Shown: positions 37,203-47,177, numbered from the stretch's first letter. The stretch is 64,000 nucleotides of DNA from Hafnia psychrotolerans (GCF_014639435.1 NZ_BMFZ01000006.1:1-64000); one strand, 5' to 3'. Notes: generated from the sequence alone by a model not told the origin. Numbers and translations are program-made.

Positions 37203-38687
37203 ATGACAGTCAATACGCCAATGATGGTGACGTTTTGCGTTTATATTTTCGGCATGATCCTGATAGGGCTGATCGCCTATTTGCGGACCAAGAATTTCGA
37301 TGACTATATTTTGGGCGGTCGGAGTCTCGGTAGTCTGGTGACCGCGCTGTCCGCCGGCGCGTCTGACATGAGCGGCTGGTTGCTTATGGGCTTACCGGGG
37401 GCGATTTTTATCTCCGGCATTTCCGAAAGCTGGATTGCCATCGGGCTTACTGTCGGTGCTTATCTCAACTGGAAGTTGGTGGCCGGGCGCTTGCGGGTGC
37501 ATACCGAAGCCAATAACAATGCGCTGACCTTACCGGATTACTTCACGCATCGCTTTGAAGATAAAAGCAAAATGCTGCGAATTATTTCCGCCATTGTCAT
37601 TCTGGTGTTTTTCACTATCTATTGTGCTTCCGGTATTGTTGCCGGTGCGCGTTTGTTTGAAAGTACCTTCGGTATGACGTATCAGACTGCGCTGTGGGCC
37701 GGTGCGGCAGCAACGATTGTGTATACGTTTATTGGCGGTTTTCTGGCCGTGAGCTGGACCGATACCGTACAAGCCAGCTTGATGATTTTCGCGCTGATCC
37801 TGACACCTGTGTTTGTGATCCTGGCGGTGGGGGGGATTGATACCTCTCTGATGGTGATCAATGCCAAGAATCCTGAATATACCGATATGTTTAAAGGGAT
37901 GAATCTGGTCACGATTCTCTCCCTGCTGGGCTGGGGACTGGGTTATTTCGGCCAGCCACATATTTTGGCACGCTTTATGGCTGCTGACTCTCACCGCACG
38001 ATCCGCAGTGCACGGCGCATCAGCATGATCTGGATGATCCTCTGTCTGGCGGGCACCGTTGCTGTTGGCTTCTTCGGTATTGCTTATTTCAGCGATAATC
38101 CGGGGCAGGCGGGCAATGTGACGCAAAACGGCGAGCGTGTATTCATTGAACTGACGAAAATTCTGTTCAATCCGTGGATAGCCGGGGTGCTGCTTTCCGC
38201 CATCCTTGCTGCGGTAATGAGTACACTGAGCTGCCAGTTACTGGTCTGTTCAAGCGCCATAACGGAAGATCTCTACAAAGCGTTCCTGCGCAAAAATGCC
38301 AGCCAATTAGAACTGGTATGGATTGGCCGTACCATGGTGCTGGTGGTGGCGCTGGTCGCGATTGCGCTGGCAGCCAACCCTGAAAACCGGGTACTCGGCT
38401 TAGTGAGTTATGCGTGGGCAGGCTTTGGTGCGGCATTTGGTCCGGTGATCCTGATTTCCGTCATGTGGAAACGAATGACCCGCAATGGGGCGCTGGCCGG
38501 TATGCTGGTCGGTGCAATAACCGTGCTGGTATGGAAGCAGTACGCCTGGTGGGATCTGTACGAAATTATTCCCGGCTTTATTTTTGCTTCGCTCGCGATC
38601 TGGATTGTCAGCCTGATGGGAAGGGCGCCGTCTGCTGCCATTGAGCAACGTTTTGATGCGGCAGAAGCTGAATTCAAGACTGTCTGA
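37203..38687 (+). CDS. putP: Sodium/proline symporter PutP
   Basis: The 494-residue inner-membrane protein of the sodium-solute symporter family has about 13 transmembrane segments. Features of PutP are the early FDDYILGGRSLGSLVTALSA and GASDMSGWLLMGLPGAIF, with the Na+-site region and a hydrophilic C-terminus. It supplies proline for PutA. The length is close to E. coli PutP (502). The start ATG lies 8 bases after GTGGAGAA. Confidence 0.96.
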   Translation: MTVNTPMMVTFCVYIFGMILIGLIAYLRTKNFDDYILGGRSLGSLVTALSAGASDMSGWLLMGLPGAIFISGISESWIAIGLTVGAYLNWKLVAGRLRVHTEANNNALTLPDYFTHRFEDKSKMLRIISAIVILVFFTIYCASGIVAGARLFESTFGMTYQTALWAGAAATIVYTFIGGFLAVSWTDTVQASLMIFALILTPVFVILAVGGIDTSLMVINAKNPEYTDMFKGMNLVTILSLLGWGLGYFGQPHILARFMAADSHRTIRSARRISMIWMILCLAGTVAVGFFGIAYFSDNPGQAGNVTQNGERVFIELTKILFNPWIAGVLLSAILAAVMSTLSCQLLVCSSAITEDLYKAFLRKNASQLELVWIGRTMVLVVALVAIALAANPENRVLGLVSYAWAGFGAAFGPVILISVMWKRMTRNGALAGMLVGAITVLVWKQYAWWDLYEIIPGFIFASLAIWIVSLMGRAPSAAIEQRFDAAEAEFKTV

Positions 38688-38703
38688 TCGTTCATCAGAA
38701 ACC

Positions 38704-38733
38704 GCGGAGTCAGTCCTTCTGGCTCCGCTTTTA
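38704..38733 (+). terminator. putP terminator
   Basis: GCGGAGTCAG (38704-38713) pairs with CTGGCTCCGC (38719-38728), followed by TTTTA: an intrinsic terminator 17 bases past the putP stop. A 12-base direct repeat ATTAATCCCCGC follows it. Confidence 0.85.
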
Positions 38734-38847
38734 TCATTAATCCCCGCCGTCATTAATCCCCGCAGAAATAATCAGTAATAAATTATCGTGCTGAAAGCCG
38801 TGCAACAGTGCAAAAAATCCCCTTAAGGCCCTTGTTTTTATTTCTTC

Positions 38848-38866
38848 AAGAATGATAATCACTATC
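38848..38866 (+). promoter_or_regulatory. Fur box upstream of efeUOB
   Basis: AAGAATGATAATCACTATC matches the 19-base Fur consensus GATAATGATAATCATTATC at about 16 positions and lies 76 bases before the efeU start. It predicts iron repression of the operon. Confidence 0.8.
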
Positions 38867-38941
38867 GTTTTCATTTTACTTATCTTTACGCGATAGGTTC
38901 GTATTTCACTATTCAGCATTCCGGTGCCGGGAGTCTCTTCT

Positions 38942-39793
38942 ATGTTCGTCCCTTTTCTCATTATGTTTCGCGAAGGGCTGGAAGCCGCGTTAATTGTTAG
39001 CTTGATCGCCAGCTATCTGAAACGGACGCAGCGCGGGCAGTGGCTCGGTGTGGTATGGATTGGTGTGATTGTCGCCGCAGCCCTGTGTCTGGCGCTGGGC
39101 ATATTCATCAATGAAACCACCGGTGAATTCCCACAAAAGCAGCAGGAGTTATTTGAAGGCATGGTGGCCATCGTTGCCGTCTGCATTCTGACCTACATGG
39201 TGTTCTGGATGCGTAAAGTCTCGCGCTCCATCAAAGTACATCTGGAAGGCGCGATTGATCATGCACTGAATTCAAATCGCGGGCAGGGCTGGGCGCTGGT
39301 GGCGATGGTGTTTTTCGCCGTGGCTCGGGAAGGGCTGGAATCCGTTTTTTTCCTGTTGGCGGCCTTCCAGCAGGATGTGGGTATTGAAGCACCGATCGGT
39401 GCGCTGCTTGGTTTAGGTTCGGCTATCGCGCTCGGTTTCCTGATTTACTACGGTGGTGTGAAGCTGCATTTGGCGAAGTTCTTCAAATGGACCAGCCTGT
39501 TTATTCTGTTTGTCGCTGCGGGTCTGGCCGCGGGCGCTATTCGCGCCTTCCACGAAGCTGGCCTATGGAACCGCATGCAGGATGTCGCATTCGATCTCAG
39601 CGGCACGCTATCGACACATTCTTTATTCGGAACCCTGCTGGAAGGCATGTTCGGTTATCAGGAAGCGCCGACGGTTAGCGAAGTCTCGGTCTATTTCCTC
39701 TATCTGATCCCGGCGTTGTTCCTGTTCTTTATGCCACAAAGTCGACCACCTGCCGTTGCGTCGGCATCGGCCGGGCAAAAAACACCACGTTGA
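38942..39793 (+). CDS. efeU: Ferrous iron permease EfeU
   Basis: The 283-residue OFeT/FTR1-family permease has seven hydrophobic segments and the two REXXE iron-translocation motifs, REGLEA near residue 10 and REGLES near residue 128. The reading frame is intact, unlike the frameshifted efeU of E. coli K-12. The start at 38942 follows CGGGAG by 8 bases; an upstream GTG at 38924 is less likely. It is the first gene of efeUOB. Confidence 0.95.
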   Translation: MFVPFLIMFREGLEAALIVSLIASYLKRTQRGQWLGVVWIGVIVAAALCLALGIFINETTGEFPQKQQELFEGMVAIVAVCILTYMVFWMRKVSRSIKVHLEGAIDHALNSNRGQGWALVAMVFFAVAREGLESVFFLLAAFQQDVGIEAPIGALLGLGSAIALGFLIYYGGVKLHLAKFFKWTSLFILFVAAGLAAGAIRAFHEAGLWNRMQDVAFDLSGTLSTHSLFGTLLEGMFGYQEAPTVSEVSVYFLYLIPALFLFFMPQSRPPAVASASAGQKTPR

Positions 39794-39856
39794 TGCCACA
39801 GCCCTATTGTTTGTCACTTTATTGTCTATCACACCGTCTTTGTCAGGGAGTTATAC

Positions 39857-40996
39857 ATGTCATATTCATCCCCATTGTTTCGCCGTAAAGCTTTACAGAT
39901 TGCCCTGTTGTCTCTGCCGGCCTTTGCGCTGAGCGCTAACGTGCTGGCTGCCGATGTTCGTCAGGTTAAGATCACCGTTAATGACAAACAATGTGAACCC
40001 ATGGCGCTGACCGTGCCTGCCGGTAAAACTCAGTTTGTGGTGCACAATGCCAGCCAGAAAGGGTTGGAATGGGAAATTCTCAAAGGTGTGATGGTCATCG
40101 AGGAGCGTGAGAACGTCGCGCCGGGCTTCACCCAGAAAATGACCGCTAATCTCGAACCGGGTGAATATGACATGACCTGCGGTTTGCTGAGCAATCCAAA
40201 AGGCAAATTGACCGTGACGGCTGAAGGTGCTGCCGTGGCTACCAAGCCTGATGCTATGGCGCTGGTTGGCCCCATTGCTGAATACAAAGTGTATGTCATC
40301 CAACAGGTTGGCGAACTGGTGTCGCACACCAAAGCGTTTACCGACGCTATCAAGAAGGGCGATCTGAAAAAAGCCCAGGCGCTCTATCCGTCAACGCGCG
40401 TTTACTATGAACGCATCGAGCCTATCGCCGAGCTCTTCTCTGATTTGGATGGCAGCATCGATGCCCGTGAAGACGACTTCGAGAAAAAAGCTGAGGATCC
40501 TAATTTCACTGGTTTCCACCGTCTGGAAAAAATCCTGTTCGCGGATAAAACCACCCAAGGCACTGAGAAGTTCGCTGACAAACTTTATACCGATGTGCAG
40601 GATCTACAAAAACGTATCACCGATCTGACCTTCCCACCAAGCAAAGTGGTCGGTGGCGCAGCGGGCCTAATTGAAGAAGTGGCCTCTAGCAAAATCAGCG
40701 GTGAAGAAGACCGTTACAGCCGCACCGATCTGTGGGATTTCCGTGCCAACCTTGATGGCGCACAAAAAATTGTCAACTTGCTGCGCCCATTGCTGATCAA
40801 GGCTGACAAACCGCTGCTGGATAAAATCGACGCTAACTTTAAAACCGTCGATGCTCTGCTGGATAAATACAAAACCAAACAAGGTTATGAGAATTACGAG
40901 AAATTGTCCGACGCTGACCGAAATGCGATGAAAGGGCCGATCACCACGCTGGCGGAAGATCTCGCGAAGCTGCGTGGTGTACTGGGCCTGGACTGA
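39857..40996 (+). CDS. efeO: Periplasmic iron-uptake protein EfeO
   Basis: The 379-residue periplasmic protein has a signal peptide (residues 1-32, ending SANVLAAD), an N-terminal cupredoxin-like domain (about 35-125, with the Cys residues in NDKQCEP and DMTCGLL) and a C-terminal M75 domain (about 140-375). The M75 domain has the conserved HxxE metal motif in FHRLEKILF. It binds iron for EfeU. Gaps to its neighbours are 63 and 160 bases. Confidence 0.96.
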   Translation: MSYSSPLFRRKALQIALLSLPAFALSANVLAADVRQVKITVNDKQCEPMALTVPAGKTQFVVHNASQKGLEWEILKGVMVIEERENVAPGFTQKMTANLEPGEYDMTCGLLSNPKGKLTVTAEGAAVATKPDAMALVGPIAEYKVYVIQQVGELVSHTKAFTDAIKKGDLKKAQALYPSTRVYYERIEPIAELFSDLDGSIDAREDDFEKKAEDPNFTGFHRLEKILFADKTTQGTEKFADKLYTDVQDLQKRITDLTFPPSKVVGGAAGLIEEVASSKISGEEDRYSRTDLWDFRANLDGAQKIVNLLRPLLIKADKPLLDKIDANFKTVDALLDKYKTKQGYENYEKLSDADRNAMKGPITTLAEDLAKLRGVLGLD

Positions 40997-41006
40997 TTCT
41001 CCTTCA

Positions 41007-41074
41007 TACTTCGGCTGCCGTTTTTTTGCACCAAAAGTAGGAGCCTCTGGGCGACTCGAATGATTTTGGGGAAA
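41007..41074. repeat. Degenerate intergenic repeat copy E, efeO-efeB
   Basis: It begins TTCATACTTCGGCTGC and ends GGGCGACTCGAATGATTTTG then GGGAA, the same ends as copy C with substitutions. It lies in the efeO-efeB gap and so within the operon transcript. Confidence 0.5.
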
Positions 41075-41156
41075 GTTTTAATCGTTTGAAAGAGAAGAGC
41101 GCTCAGGCGCTCTTTTGCATAGTACGAAGCAGTCATGACGTATTGAGGCATAAGCA

Positions 41157-42476
41157 ATGAGTGATAAACACGACAATAAGTTTGATTCACAGGACGTTTC
41201 TTCTTCACGCCGCCGTTTATTGAAAGGTGTCGGTTTGTTGGGTGGGGCGTTTGCCCTGGGCGGCGCTGCCGCCGCCGGAATGGAAAACGCTGCACCTTCG
41301 AAAGACACCGGTTCTAAGCCTGGTTACCAGCCAGGCACTCTTTCTCCAGACGAGCGCTGGAGCAAGCAGCCTTTCCACGGCGAGCATCAGGCCGGAATAT
41401 TGACGCCACAACAGGCGTCGATGATGGTGATCGCCTTTGACGTGTTGGCAACCAGCAAAGCCGATCTTGAACGTCTGTTCCGCCTGCTGACGGCGCGTTT
41501 CACGTTTCTGACCACCGGCGGCAGCACACCCGAAGTTGACCCGAAGTTCCCACCCATGGATTCCGGCGTGATGGGGCCGGAAATCTATCCTGATAACCTG
41601 ACGATGACGCTGTCGGCCGGAGATTCGCTGTTTGATGGACGCTTCGGGCTGGCCGCGCATAAGCCACTGAAACTGCAGCGTATGGCACGTTTTCCGAATG
41701 ACTCGCTGGACGCCAAACTGTGCCACGGCGATCTGCTATTACAAATTTGCGCGAACAATAGTGACACCGTGGTCCACGCGCTACGAGACATTATCAAGTA
41801 CACGCCGGATTTGCTCAGTGTGCGCTGGCGTCGGGATGGTTTTATCTCATCCCATGCTGCCCGCAGTGAGGGCAAGGAGACGCCCATCAACCTGTTAGGT
41901 TTTAAAGATGGCACCGCCAACCCAGATACTAAAGATGCGCCATTGATGGACAAAGCTATTTGGGTGACGCCAGAGCAGGGTGAACCCGCCTGGACCGTCG
42001 GCGGGAGTTATCAGGCGATGCGCATTATTCCATTCCATGTCGAATTCTGGGACCGCACGCCATTGCAGGAGCAGCAGACCATTTTTGGTCGCCACAAAAA
42101 TACCGGCGCACCGCTGGGGATGGAAAAAGAGCATGACGTGCCAGACTATTCTAAAGATCCCGACGGTAAGGTGATCCCGCTCGACGCCCATATACGCTTG
42201 GCCAACCCGCGCACCAAAGCCACCGAAGATAGCCTGATGCTACGCCGTGGCTACAGTTATTCACTCGGCGTGACTAACTCCGGGCAGCTCGAAATGGGCC
42301 TATTGTTTGTCTGTTTCCAGCACGATTTGGAAAAAGGATTCCTGACCGTACAAAAACGTCTAAATGGTGAGCCGTTGGAAGAGTATATCCGTCCGGTTGG
42401 CGGTGGTTTCTTCTTCACGCTGCCTGGCGTGAAAGACAGTAACCACTATCTGGGACAGTCATTGATCGAAGCCTGA
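41157..42476 (+). CDS. efeB: Dye-decolourising haem peroxidase EfeB
   Basis: The 439-residue Tat substrate starts with the twin-arginine signal SSRRRLLKG followed by a hydrophobic segment ending about residue 43. The Dyp-type signature GFKDGTANP (GxxDG) holds the catalytic Asp. It acts in the periplasm, oxidising Fe2+ for EfeU-EfeO uptake or handling haem. The length is close to E. coli EfeB (423). It is the last gene of the Fur-controlled operon; a 10-bp hairpin follows at 42482-42512 but has no T-run. Confidence 0.96.
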   Translation: MSDKHDNKFDSQDVSSSRRRLLKGVGLLGGAFALGGAAAAGMENAAPSKDTGSKPGYQPGTLSPDERWSKQPFHGEHQAGILTPQQASMMVIAFDVLATSKADLERLFRLLTARFTFLTTGGSTPEVDPKFPPMDSGVMGPEIYPDNLTMTLSAGDSLFDGRFGLAAHKPLKLQRMARFPNDSLDAKLCHGDLLLQICANNSDTVVHALRDIIKYTPDLLSVRWRRDGFISSHAARSEGKETPINLLGFKDGTANPDTKDAPLMDKAIWVTPEQGEPAWTVGGSYQAMRIIPFHVEFWDRTPLQEQQTIFGRHKNTGAPLGMEKEHDVPDYSKDPDGKVIPLDAHIRLANPRTKATEDSLMLRRGYSYSLGVTNSGQLEMGLLFVCFQHDLEKGFLTVQKRLNGEPLEEYIRPVGGGFFFTLPGVKDSNHYLGQSLIEA

Positions 42477-43264
42477 CGAGTCGACGCCTGCTGTTTTAAG
42501 CTGCAGGCGTCGTAATAACCCACAGGCAAAAACAAGCAGGCATAAAGGCACTGAGGTAAGGATCCGAAAAAGATCTTTAAAGATCTTGTTGACCCATCGC
42601 TCAATATTTTTTACATTTCATTAAGAGATTGATAACGATTTTTTTAGCAAAGATGTTAGTTGTCACTATACTGACATTATCAGGCGGTACTTTTAGTGAG
42701 TGCGAAACGTTTAGCACCAAACAAAACTAAAAGTTTACTCGGTGTACGGTAAATGGCCGTAAATATCACAGCGGGGATCGCGAATGGGAATGTCCAGTTT
42801 TGGGCGCGGAAATAAAAAGACTCTTTTTAACCACACCACTTTTTGTTGTCGCACAAACGCCAACAAGGGACAAAACGTCGACTCTCTGATATTTACCGAT
42901 ACTCTCTCTTCTATCTCATCTCTATCCAAAATTTTTCCATCCACACACCAGCAATTCCGTTGTTTAACTGACCCCACTCTGATATTGAGACTGACTGGTT
43001 ATTTTTCTGGTATGTACACTGGATTGAATGCTGCGTGGAGCAACGGTTTGTCTTTAATGACAATGCCTCTTCGTGAACAGAAAATAGGTCTAAAGAGAAT
43101 AAGCAAGAGATCGTTTATTAATCGATTACATTTATTTTCCTCTTCACGTTATTCATGGCTTTACTTGGTCTAAAAGGAGACCAAAACCTCATTTGTTAGT
43201 GAAACATAACCGTGCGGGCAACTCTGCCTATAGCGTTAAGTGAATCAAACTGTAAGGTGCCACT
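42477..43264. promoter_or_regulatory. Long non-coding region between efeB and phoH, with a Pho-box-like site
   Basis: These 788 bases contain no credible gene. After the efeB hairpin (42482-42512), TTGTCACTATACTGACATT (42660-42678) resembles the PhoB consensus CTGTCAT-N4-CTGTCAT: two 7-mers at the 11-base spacing, with three mismatches. If used for phoH it implies a leader of nearly 600 bases. ORFs of 80 and 129 residues here look like chance. Confidence 0.45.
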
Positions 43265-44053
43265 ATGGGAAGACAGAAAGAAGTGATCAAAGCTCGTCGT
43301 GAAGCGAAACGTGTTATTCGTCGCGATTCACGTAGTCACCGCCAACGTGAGGAAGAATCAGTGACCTCTTTAATACAAATGGGCGGTGTAGAATCGATTG
43401 GGATGGCGCGTGATACTCGCGACTCGTCAACAATCCAGGCGCGAAATGAAGCTCAGGGTCATTACTTATCAGCCATAGAGAATAAGCAGTTAATTTTTGC
43501 TACCGGCGAAGCAGGCTGTGGCAAAACATTTATCAGCGCGGCGAAAGCTGCTGAGGCATTAATCCACAAAGAGATAGAAAGAATCATTGTCACCCGTCCT
43601 GTATTGCAGGCTGATGAAGATCTCGGCTTCTTACCTGGCGATATCTCTGAGAAATTTGCGCCTTATTTCCGTCCGGTATACGACATTTTAGTCCGTCGTC
43701 TGGGGTCGTCATTTATGCAATATTGTTTGCGACCGGAAATAGGCAAAGTTGAAATTGCGCCTTTTGCCTATATGCGTGGGCGCACTTTTGAAAATGCAGT
43801 GGTTATTCTGGATGAAGCCCAGAATGTCACGGCCAGCCAAATGAAAATGTTCTTGACTCGACTGGGTGAGAACGTAACGGTTATTGTTAATGGTGATATT
43901 ACCCAATGTGATTTACCGCGTGGGGTAATATCGGGTCTTAGCGATGCGATGTCCCGCTTCGAAGAAGACGAGATGGTCGGCATCATAGAGTTTGGTAAAG
44001 AGGACTGTGTGCGCTCGGAGCTGTGTAGACGCACATTGCACGCCTACTCCTAA
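43265..44053 (+). CDS. phoH: PhoH family ATP-binding protein
   Basis: The 262-residue cytoplasmic P-loop NTPase has Walker A GEAGCGKT at residues 81-88 and a Walker B-type VVILDEAQN at about residue 181, with the helicase-like TVIVNGDITQCDLPRG. In E. coli phoH is induced by phosphate starvation; PhoH proteins are linked with RNA metabolism, but the precise activity is unclear. The start follows AAGGTGCC. It converges on chaA across a bidirectional terminator. Confidence 0.94.
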   Translation: MGRQKEVIKARREAKRVIRRDSRSHRQREEESVTSLIQMGGVESIGMARDTRDSSTIQARNEAQGHYLSAIENKQLIFATGEAGCGKTFISAAKAAEALIHKEIERIIVTRPVLQADEDLGFLPGDISEKFAPYFRPVYDILVRRLGSSFMQYCLRPEIGKVEIAPFAYMRGRTFENAVVILDEAQNVTASQMKMFLTRLGENVTVIVNGDITQCDLPRGVISGLSDAMSRFEEDEMVGIIEFGKEDCVRSELCRRTLHAYS

Positions 44054-44078
44054 ATCGCTTTTATCTTTCAAGCTGTAT

Positions 44079-44176
44079 CGGCGTTGGCTGCCGTTATTCA
44101 CCCCGGACACTGGTTGGAGTCAGTTTCCGGGGTTCATCCAATTGCCATCGTGATGTAACTCGAATGGTTTTGGGGA
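44079..44176. repeat. Degenerate intergenic repeat copy F, phoH-chaA
   Basis: It starts CGGCGTTGGCTGCCG and ends TGATGTAACTCGAATGGTTT then TGGGGA, the recurring right end of this repeat type. An internal hairpin, CCCCGGACACTG near CAGTTTCCGGGG, is visible. Confidence 0.5.
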
Positions 44177-44192
44177 TTCGTTGAAATAATAG

Positions 44193-44225
44193 AAAGGCCG
44201 CCTGGAATAAGGCGGCCTTTTATTT
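44193..44225. terminator. Bidirectional terminator between phoH and chaA
   Basis: AAAGGCCGCCT (44193-44203) pairs exactly with AGGCGGCCTTT (44210-44220), followed by TTATTTATT; A/T tracts occur on both sides. It serves convergent phoH and chaA. Confidence 0.92.
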
Positions 44226-44258
44226 ATTCAAAATACAGGTTACTTGAAGGATGAACAA

Positions 44259-45359
44259 TTAAAGCATAATGATCATCATATAGGCACAGAACAGTGCCAA
44301 ATGCGCCGTCCCATTGAGTACATTGGTACGACCGGTCGAGAACGAAATCTGGCACAGAATTAACACCGCCAACATCACCACGATATTCGCCGGAGCCAGG
44401 CCGAAAATCAGTTGTTGATTCGTGAGGGTAGCAATCAATGTCACCGCCGGTACGGTCAGTGAAATGGTGGCCAGCACCGAACCGAAAAACAGATTCATGG
44501 CGCGCTGTACCTGGTTTTGCATGACGGCCCTCAACGCACCCAAACCTTCAGGGGATAGGATCAGCAACGCAACCAGGAAACCCGTGAACTGCGCCGGAGC
44601 GTTCAGTTCTGTCAGCAACGTTTCCAGCGGATTGGCATTAAACTTGGTCACGGCGATCACTAATATCAAATGCACAATCAACCACAATGTATGCGTTAGA
44701 TTGCTTTTTGAAGAAGGTTTTCCATGACCCTCTTCTTCACCATCGTCTTCATGCTCGTAAATAAACAGGCTCTGGTGGGTTTTAGTTTGAATCAGTAAAA
44801 ATACGCCGTACATCGCTGCAGAAATCGCCGCCACGAATAACGCCTGACCGGTGGTGAAATTGCCATCAGGTAGGGCGGAAGGTAGCACCAATACGATGAT
44901 AGCCAGCGGGAAAATCGCCATCAAATACTGCTTGATACCGCCAAGATTCACATATTGTGTCGCGAATTTTCGCCCGCCGAGCAGCAATGAAAAGCCGACC
45001 AGACCGGCCGTTACGATCATAATGATCGAAAACAGCGTATCGCGCATCAGGGCCGGAGCGGCATCGCCGGTGGCCATCAGGGCGGAGATCAGGCTGACTT
45101 CCAGAATAACCACCGACAGGCTGAGGATCAGGGAGCCATAAGGTTCGCCCAGACGATGGGCTAATACGTCGGCATGGCGCACGACGCTGAATGCGCTGGC
45201 GAGAATGCCCACCAAGGCAATGAAATTGATTCCAACAACGGTAAGAAAATCGCTGCTATGACTGAAAAAGACCAACACCAATAATGCGGCGATGGGAAAC
45301 ACGAGTGAATATTCCTGATGACGAGATTTGTGCTTTGGGGACTCCTGAGATGACACCAT
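44259..45359 (-). CDS. chaA: Calcium(sodium, potassium)/proton antiporter ChaA
   Basis: The 366-residue inner-membrane antiporter of the CaCA superfamily has about eleven hydrophobic segments and the two alpha repeats with acidic residues (GEPYGSLILSLSVVILEVSL, and LSPEGLGALRAVMQNQ). An acidic cytoplasmic loop (HEDDGEEEGH) separates the halves. The length equals that of E. coli ChaA. The start at 45359 follows AAGGAGAATAATC; a longer upstream frame lacks a ribosome site. Confidence 0.95.
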   Translation of the reverse strand: MVSSQESPKHKSRHQEYSLVFPIAALLVLVFFSHSSDFLTVVGINFIALVGILASAFSVVRHADVLAHRLGEPYGSLILSLSVVILEVSLISALMATGDAAPALMRDTLFSIIMIVTAGLVGFSLLLGGRKFATQYVNLGGIKQYLMAIFPLAIIVLVLPSALPDGNFTTGQALFVAAISAAMYGVFLLIQTKTHQSLFIYEHEDDGEEEGHGKPSSKSNLTHTLWLIVHLILVIAVTKFNANPLETLLTELNAPAQFTGFLVALLILSPEGLGALRAVMQNQVQRAMNLFFGSVLATISLTVPAVTLIATLTNQQLIFGLAPANIVVMLAVLILCQISFSTGRTNVLNGTAHLALFCAYMMIIML

Positions 45360-46374
45360 GATGATTATTCTCCTTATGAACACATGCGACCCCAGATTAA
45401 CTGGCTTCACAAAACGGCAGTCTTAACCTTGTCAGTCGAGCAGAACTGCCAGTACAAAAACACACGAGTATCTAATGGGTTAACCCGCGTACTATAGTAG
45501 AAAAAGCGCTCGATTAACAGAAAAACCTAACTTAGAGTAAAAAAATAGCCAACAGTATGTTTTGTGCATTGGAGTGCGTTTTTTGATGTTTTAATGGCGT
45601 GATTTTATGATTTAATTTATTTTTAAAGTTAATTTAAAACAGTGAGTTAATAAGTTAATCATACTTTATGAGCATGTGGTTTATATTCTCATTTATTGTC
45701 GGTGTATTCACAAATTTAAAAATGCTGAGGGTTAGGTTTTTTCTGGCTCTAATCCGCTTTTTTCTCTCGTTTTGCCAGAACAGCCCGTCTTATCAGACCA
45801 CTACGTATCACTTCATTGAGCGTAGCAGCTAGCTTTCACACTGTGCCAGTTGCAGGCAAGGTTAATACTACGTCGTTTAATGAGGAGACAGGAAAGACCT
45901 GATGAAAACCGGTCATTGCTGACAGAGACGCAATGCACTTCCGGTCCATGTGCAGGAGGTCTATAAAGAAGCGTTCAATCACGGATGGCATGAATACCAC
46001 CCTAATGAGGGAATAGGGGGCGGCCACTCGCGAGCAACCGGCGTACCAGGAGACGTGAGCAGCGGTAACACACGGTTATGCAAAAGAAAATGATGATAAG
46101 GGGTATCCCAAAAACCATGCAGAGAGTCCTATAGTGATTGCCCTGAGCGCTGGGCTTTATATTTTTCGGGCCAACCCTTCTTCAATGTTCATTAAATATT
46201 CACTAAATTTACATTTTGTGATCACCTTCAATCTTGATTGATGGCGCAGAAACGCATAAGGTTTGAACTATTAATAGGATAAAGTCATTCTGAAGTGTCG
46301 ATCTTTTACGGAGATAACAGCGTTAACAGCATGGTAAGTATTTTAAGCAGTGGCTTTGATGGAGGGCGTTAATG
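45360..46374. other. 1-kb gene-free region between chaA and chaC
   Basis: No gene is supported. 45360-45770 is AT-rich and should hold the chaA promoter. 45780-46120 is more GC-rich and structured, with phrases such as GAGGAGACAGGAAAGACCTG and GAGCAGCGGTAACACACGG, and is closed by stops in all frames. It reads like a decayed mobile element or an RNA remnant, but I cannot name it. 46130-46374 is AT-rich again and leads to chaC. No chaB gene is present, though E. coli has chaA and chaBC side by side. Confidence 0.5.
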
Positions 46375-47064
46375 ATGTTAACCCGTGACTTTTTGCGTAA
46401 CGCAGATTGCAAAACAGCATTTGGCAGCATCGATGAATCGATGTTATTGACCATGGAACAACGCTCCGCATCGCTGGACTGCACTCTTGCACGACGTCCG
46501 GATAACAGCCCTGTGTGGATATTTGGCTACGGCTCGCTGATGTGGAACCCGGTGTTTGACGCAGAAGAGGTGCGTCCCGCCACGCTCGACGGTTTTCACC
46601 GCGCATTCTGTTTGCGTCTGACTGCCGGGCGCGGCACCCATGCTCAGCCTGGGCGTATGCTGGCGCTGAAAGACGGTGGACGCACGACCGGATTGGCGTT
46701 TCGTCTGCCAGAAGAGAAACTGCGCGATGAGCTGGAACTGCTGTGGAAGCGTGAAATGCTGACTGGCTGCTACCGTCCCACCTGGTGCGAGCTGGATCTC
46801 GACGATGGCCGTACCGTCACCGCGCTGGTGTTTATTATGGATCCCGCACACCCGCTGTTTGAAGCCGATACCTCCTATCAGGTGATTGCACCGCTTATTG
46901 CCAAAGCCAGCGGGCCGCTTGGCACCAACGCCCAGTATTTGTTTGCGCTGGAAAAAGAGCTGGCTAATTATGGCATGCGCGACGATTGCATGAGCGAACT
47001 GGTTAATCAGGTGCGCATCCTGTTGTCTATCTCACCGGGCGAGGGTATTCCCGGCCTCGGTTAA
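46375..47064 (+). CDS. chaC: Glutathione-specific gamma-glutamylcyclotransferase ChaC
   Basis: The 229-residue cytosolic enzyme cleaves glutathione to 5-oxoproline and Cys-Gly. The substrate loop VWIFGYGSLMWNPVFD is at about residues 42-57, followed by HRAFCLRLTAGRGT and the catalytic-Glu region LPEEKLRDELELLWKREM. The N-terminus MLTRDFLRNADCKTAFG aligns with E. coli ChaC (MITRDFLMNADCKTAFG), so the ATG at 46375 was chosen over the one three bases earlier. A terminator-like hairpin follows. Confidence 0.94.
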   Translation: MLTRDFLRNADCKTAFGSIDESMLLTMEQRSASLDCTLARRPDNSPVWIFGYGSLMWNPVFDAEEVRPATLDGFHRAFCLRLTAGRGTHAQPGRMLALKDGGRTTGLAFRLPEEKLRDELELLWKREMLTGCYRPTWCELDLDDGRTVTALVFIMDPAHPLFEADTSYQVIAPLIAKASGPLGTNAQYLFALEKELANYGMRDDCMSELVNQVRILLSISPGEGIPGLG

Positions 47065-47085
47065 CACTCTTTATCGAATACTTAT

Positions 47086-47127
47086 GGCGCCGCTGTATGA
47101 GAGACCCCTCATTCGGCGGCGTTTTTA
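47086..47127 (+). terminator. chaC terminator
   Basis: GCGCCGCTGTATGAG pairs with CTCATTCGGCGGCG (two mismatches), followed by TTTTTATT, 22 bases after the chaC stop. Confidence 0.8.
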
Positions 47128-47177
47128 TTGGCTCTCTTTGATACTGAATACTGGTCTAACTGCGGTTTTAATAACCC

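Noticed and set aside
42784-43173. 129-residue plus-strand ORF upstream of phoH
   Set aside because: Random-looking composition, no family resemblance and no clear ribosome site; more likely an untranslated leader or intergenic sequence.
45780-46120. Group II intron or transposase remnant
   Set aside because: The wording of the sequence suggested a mobile-element leader, but I could not identify domain V, a reverse transcriptase or a transposase motif in any frame, so no name is given.
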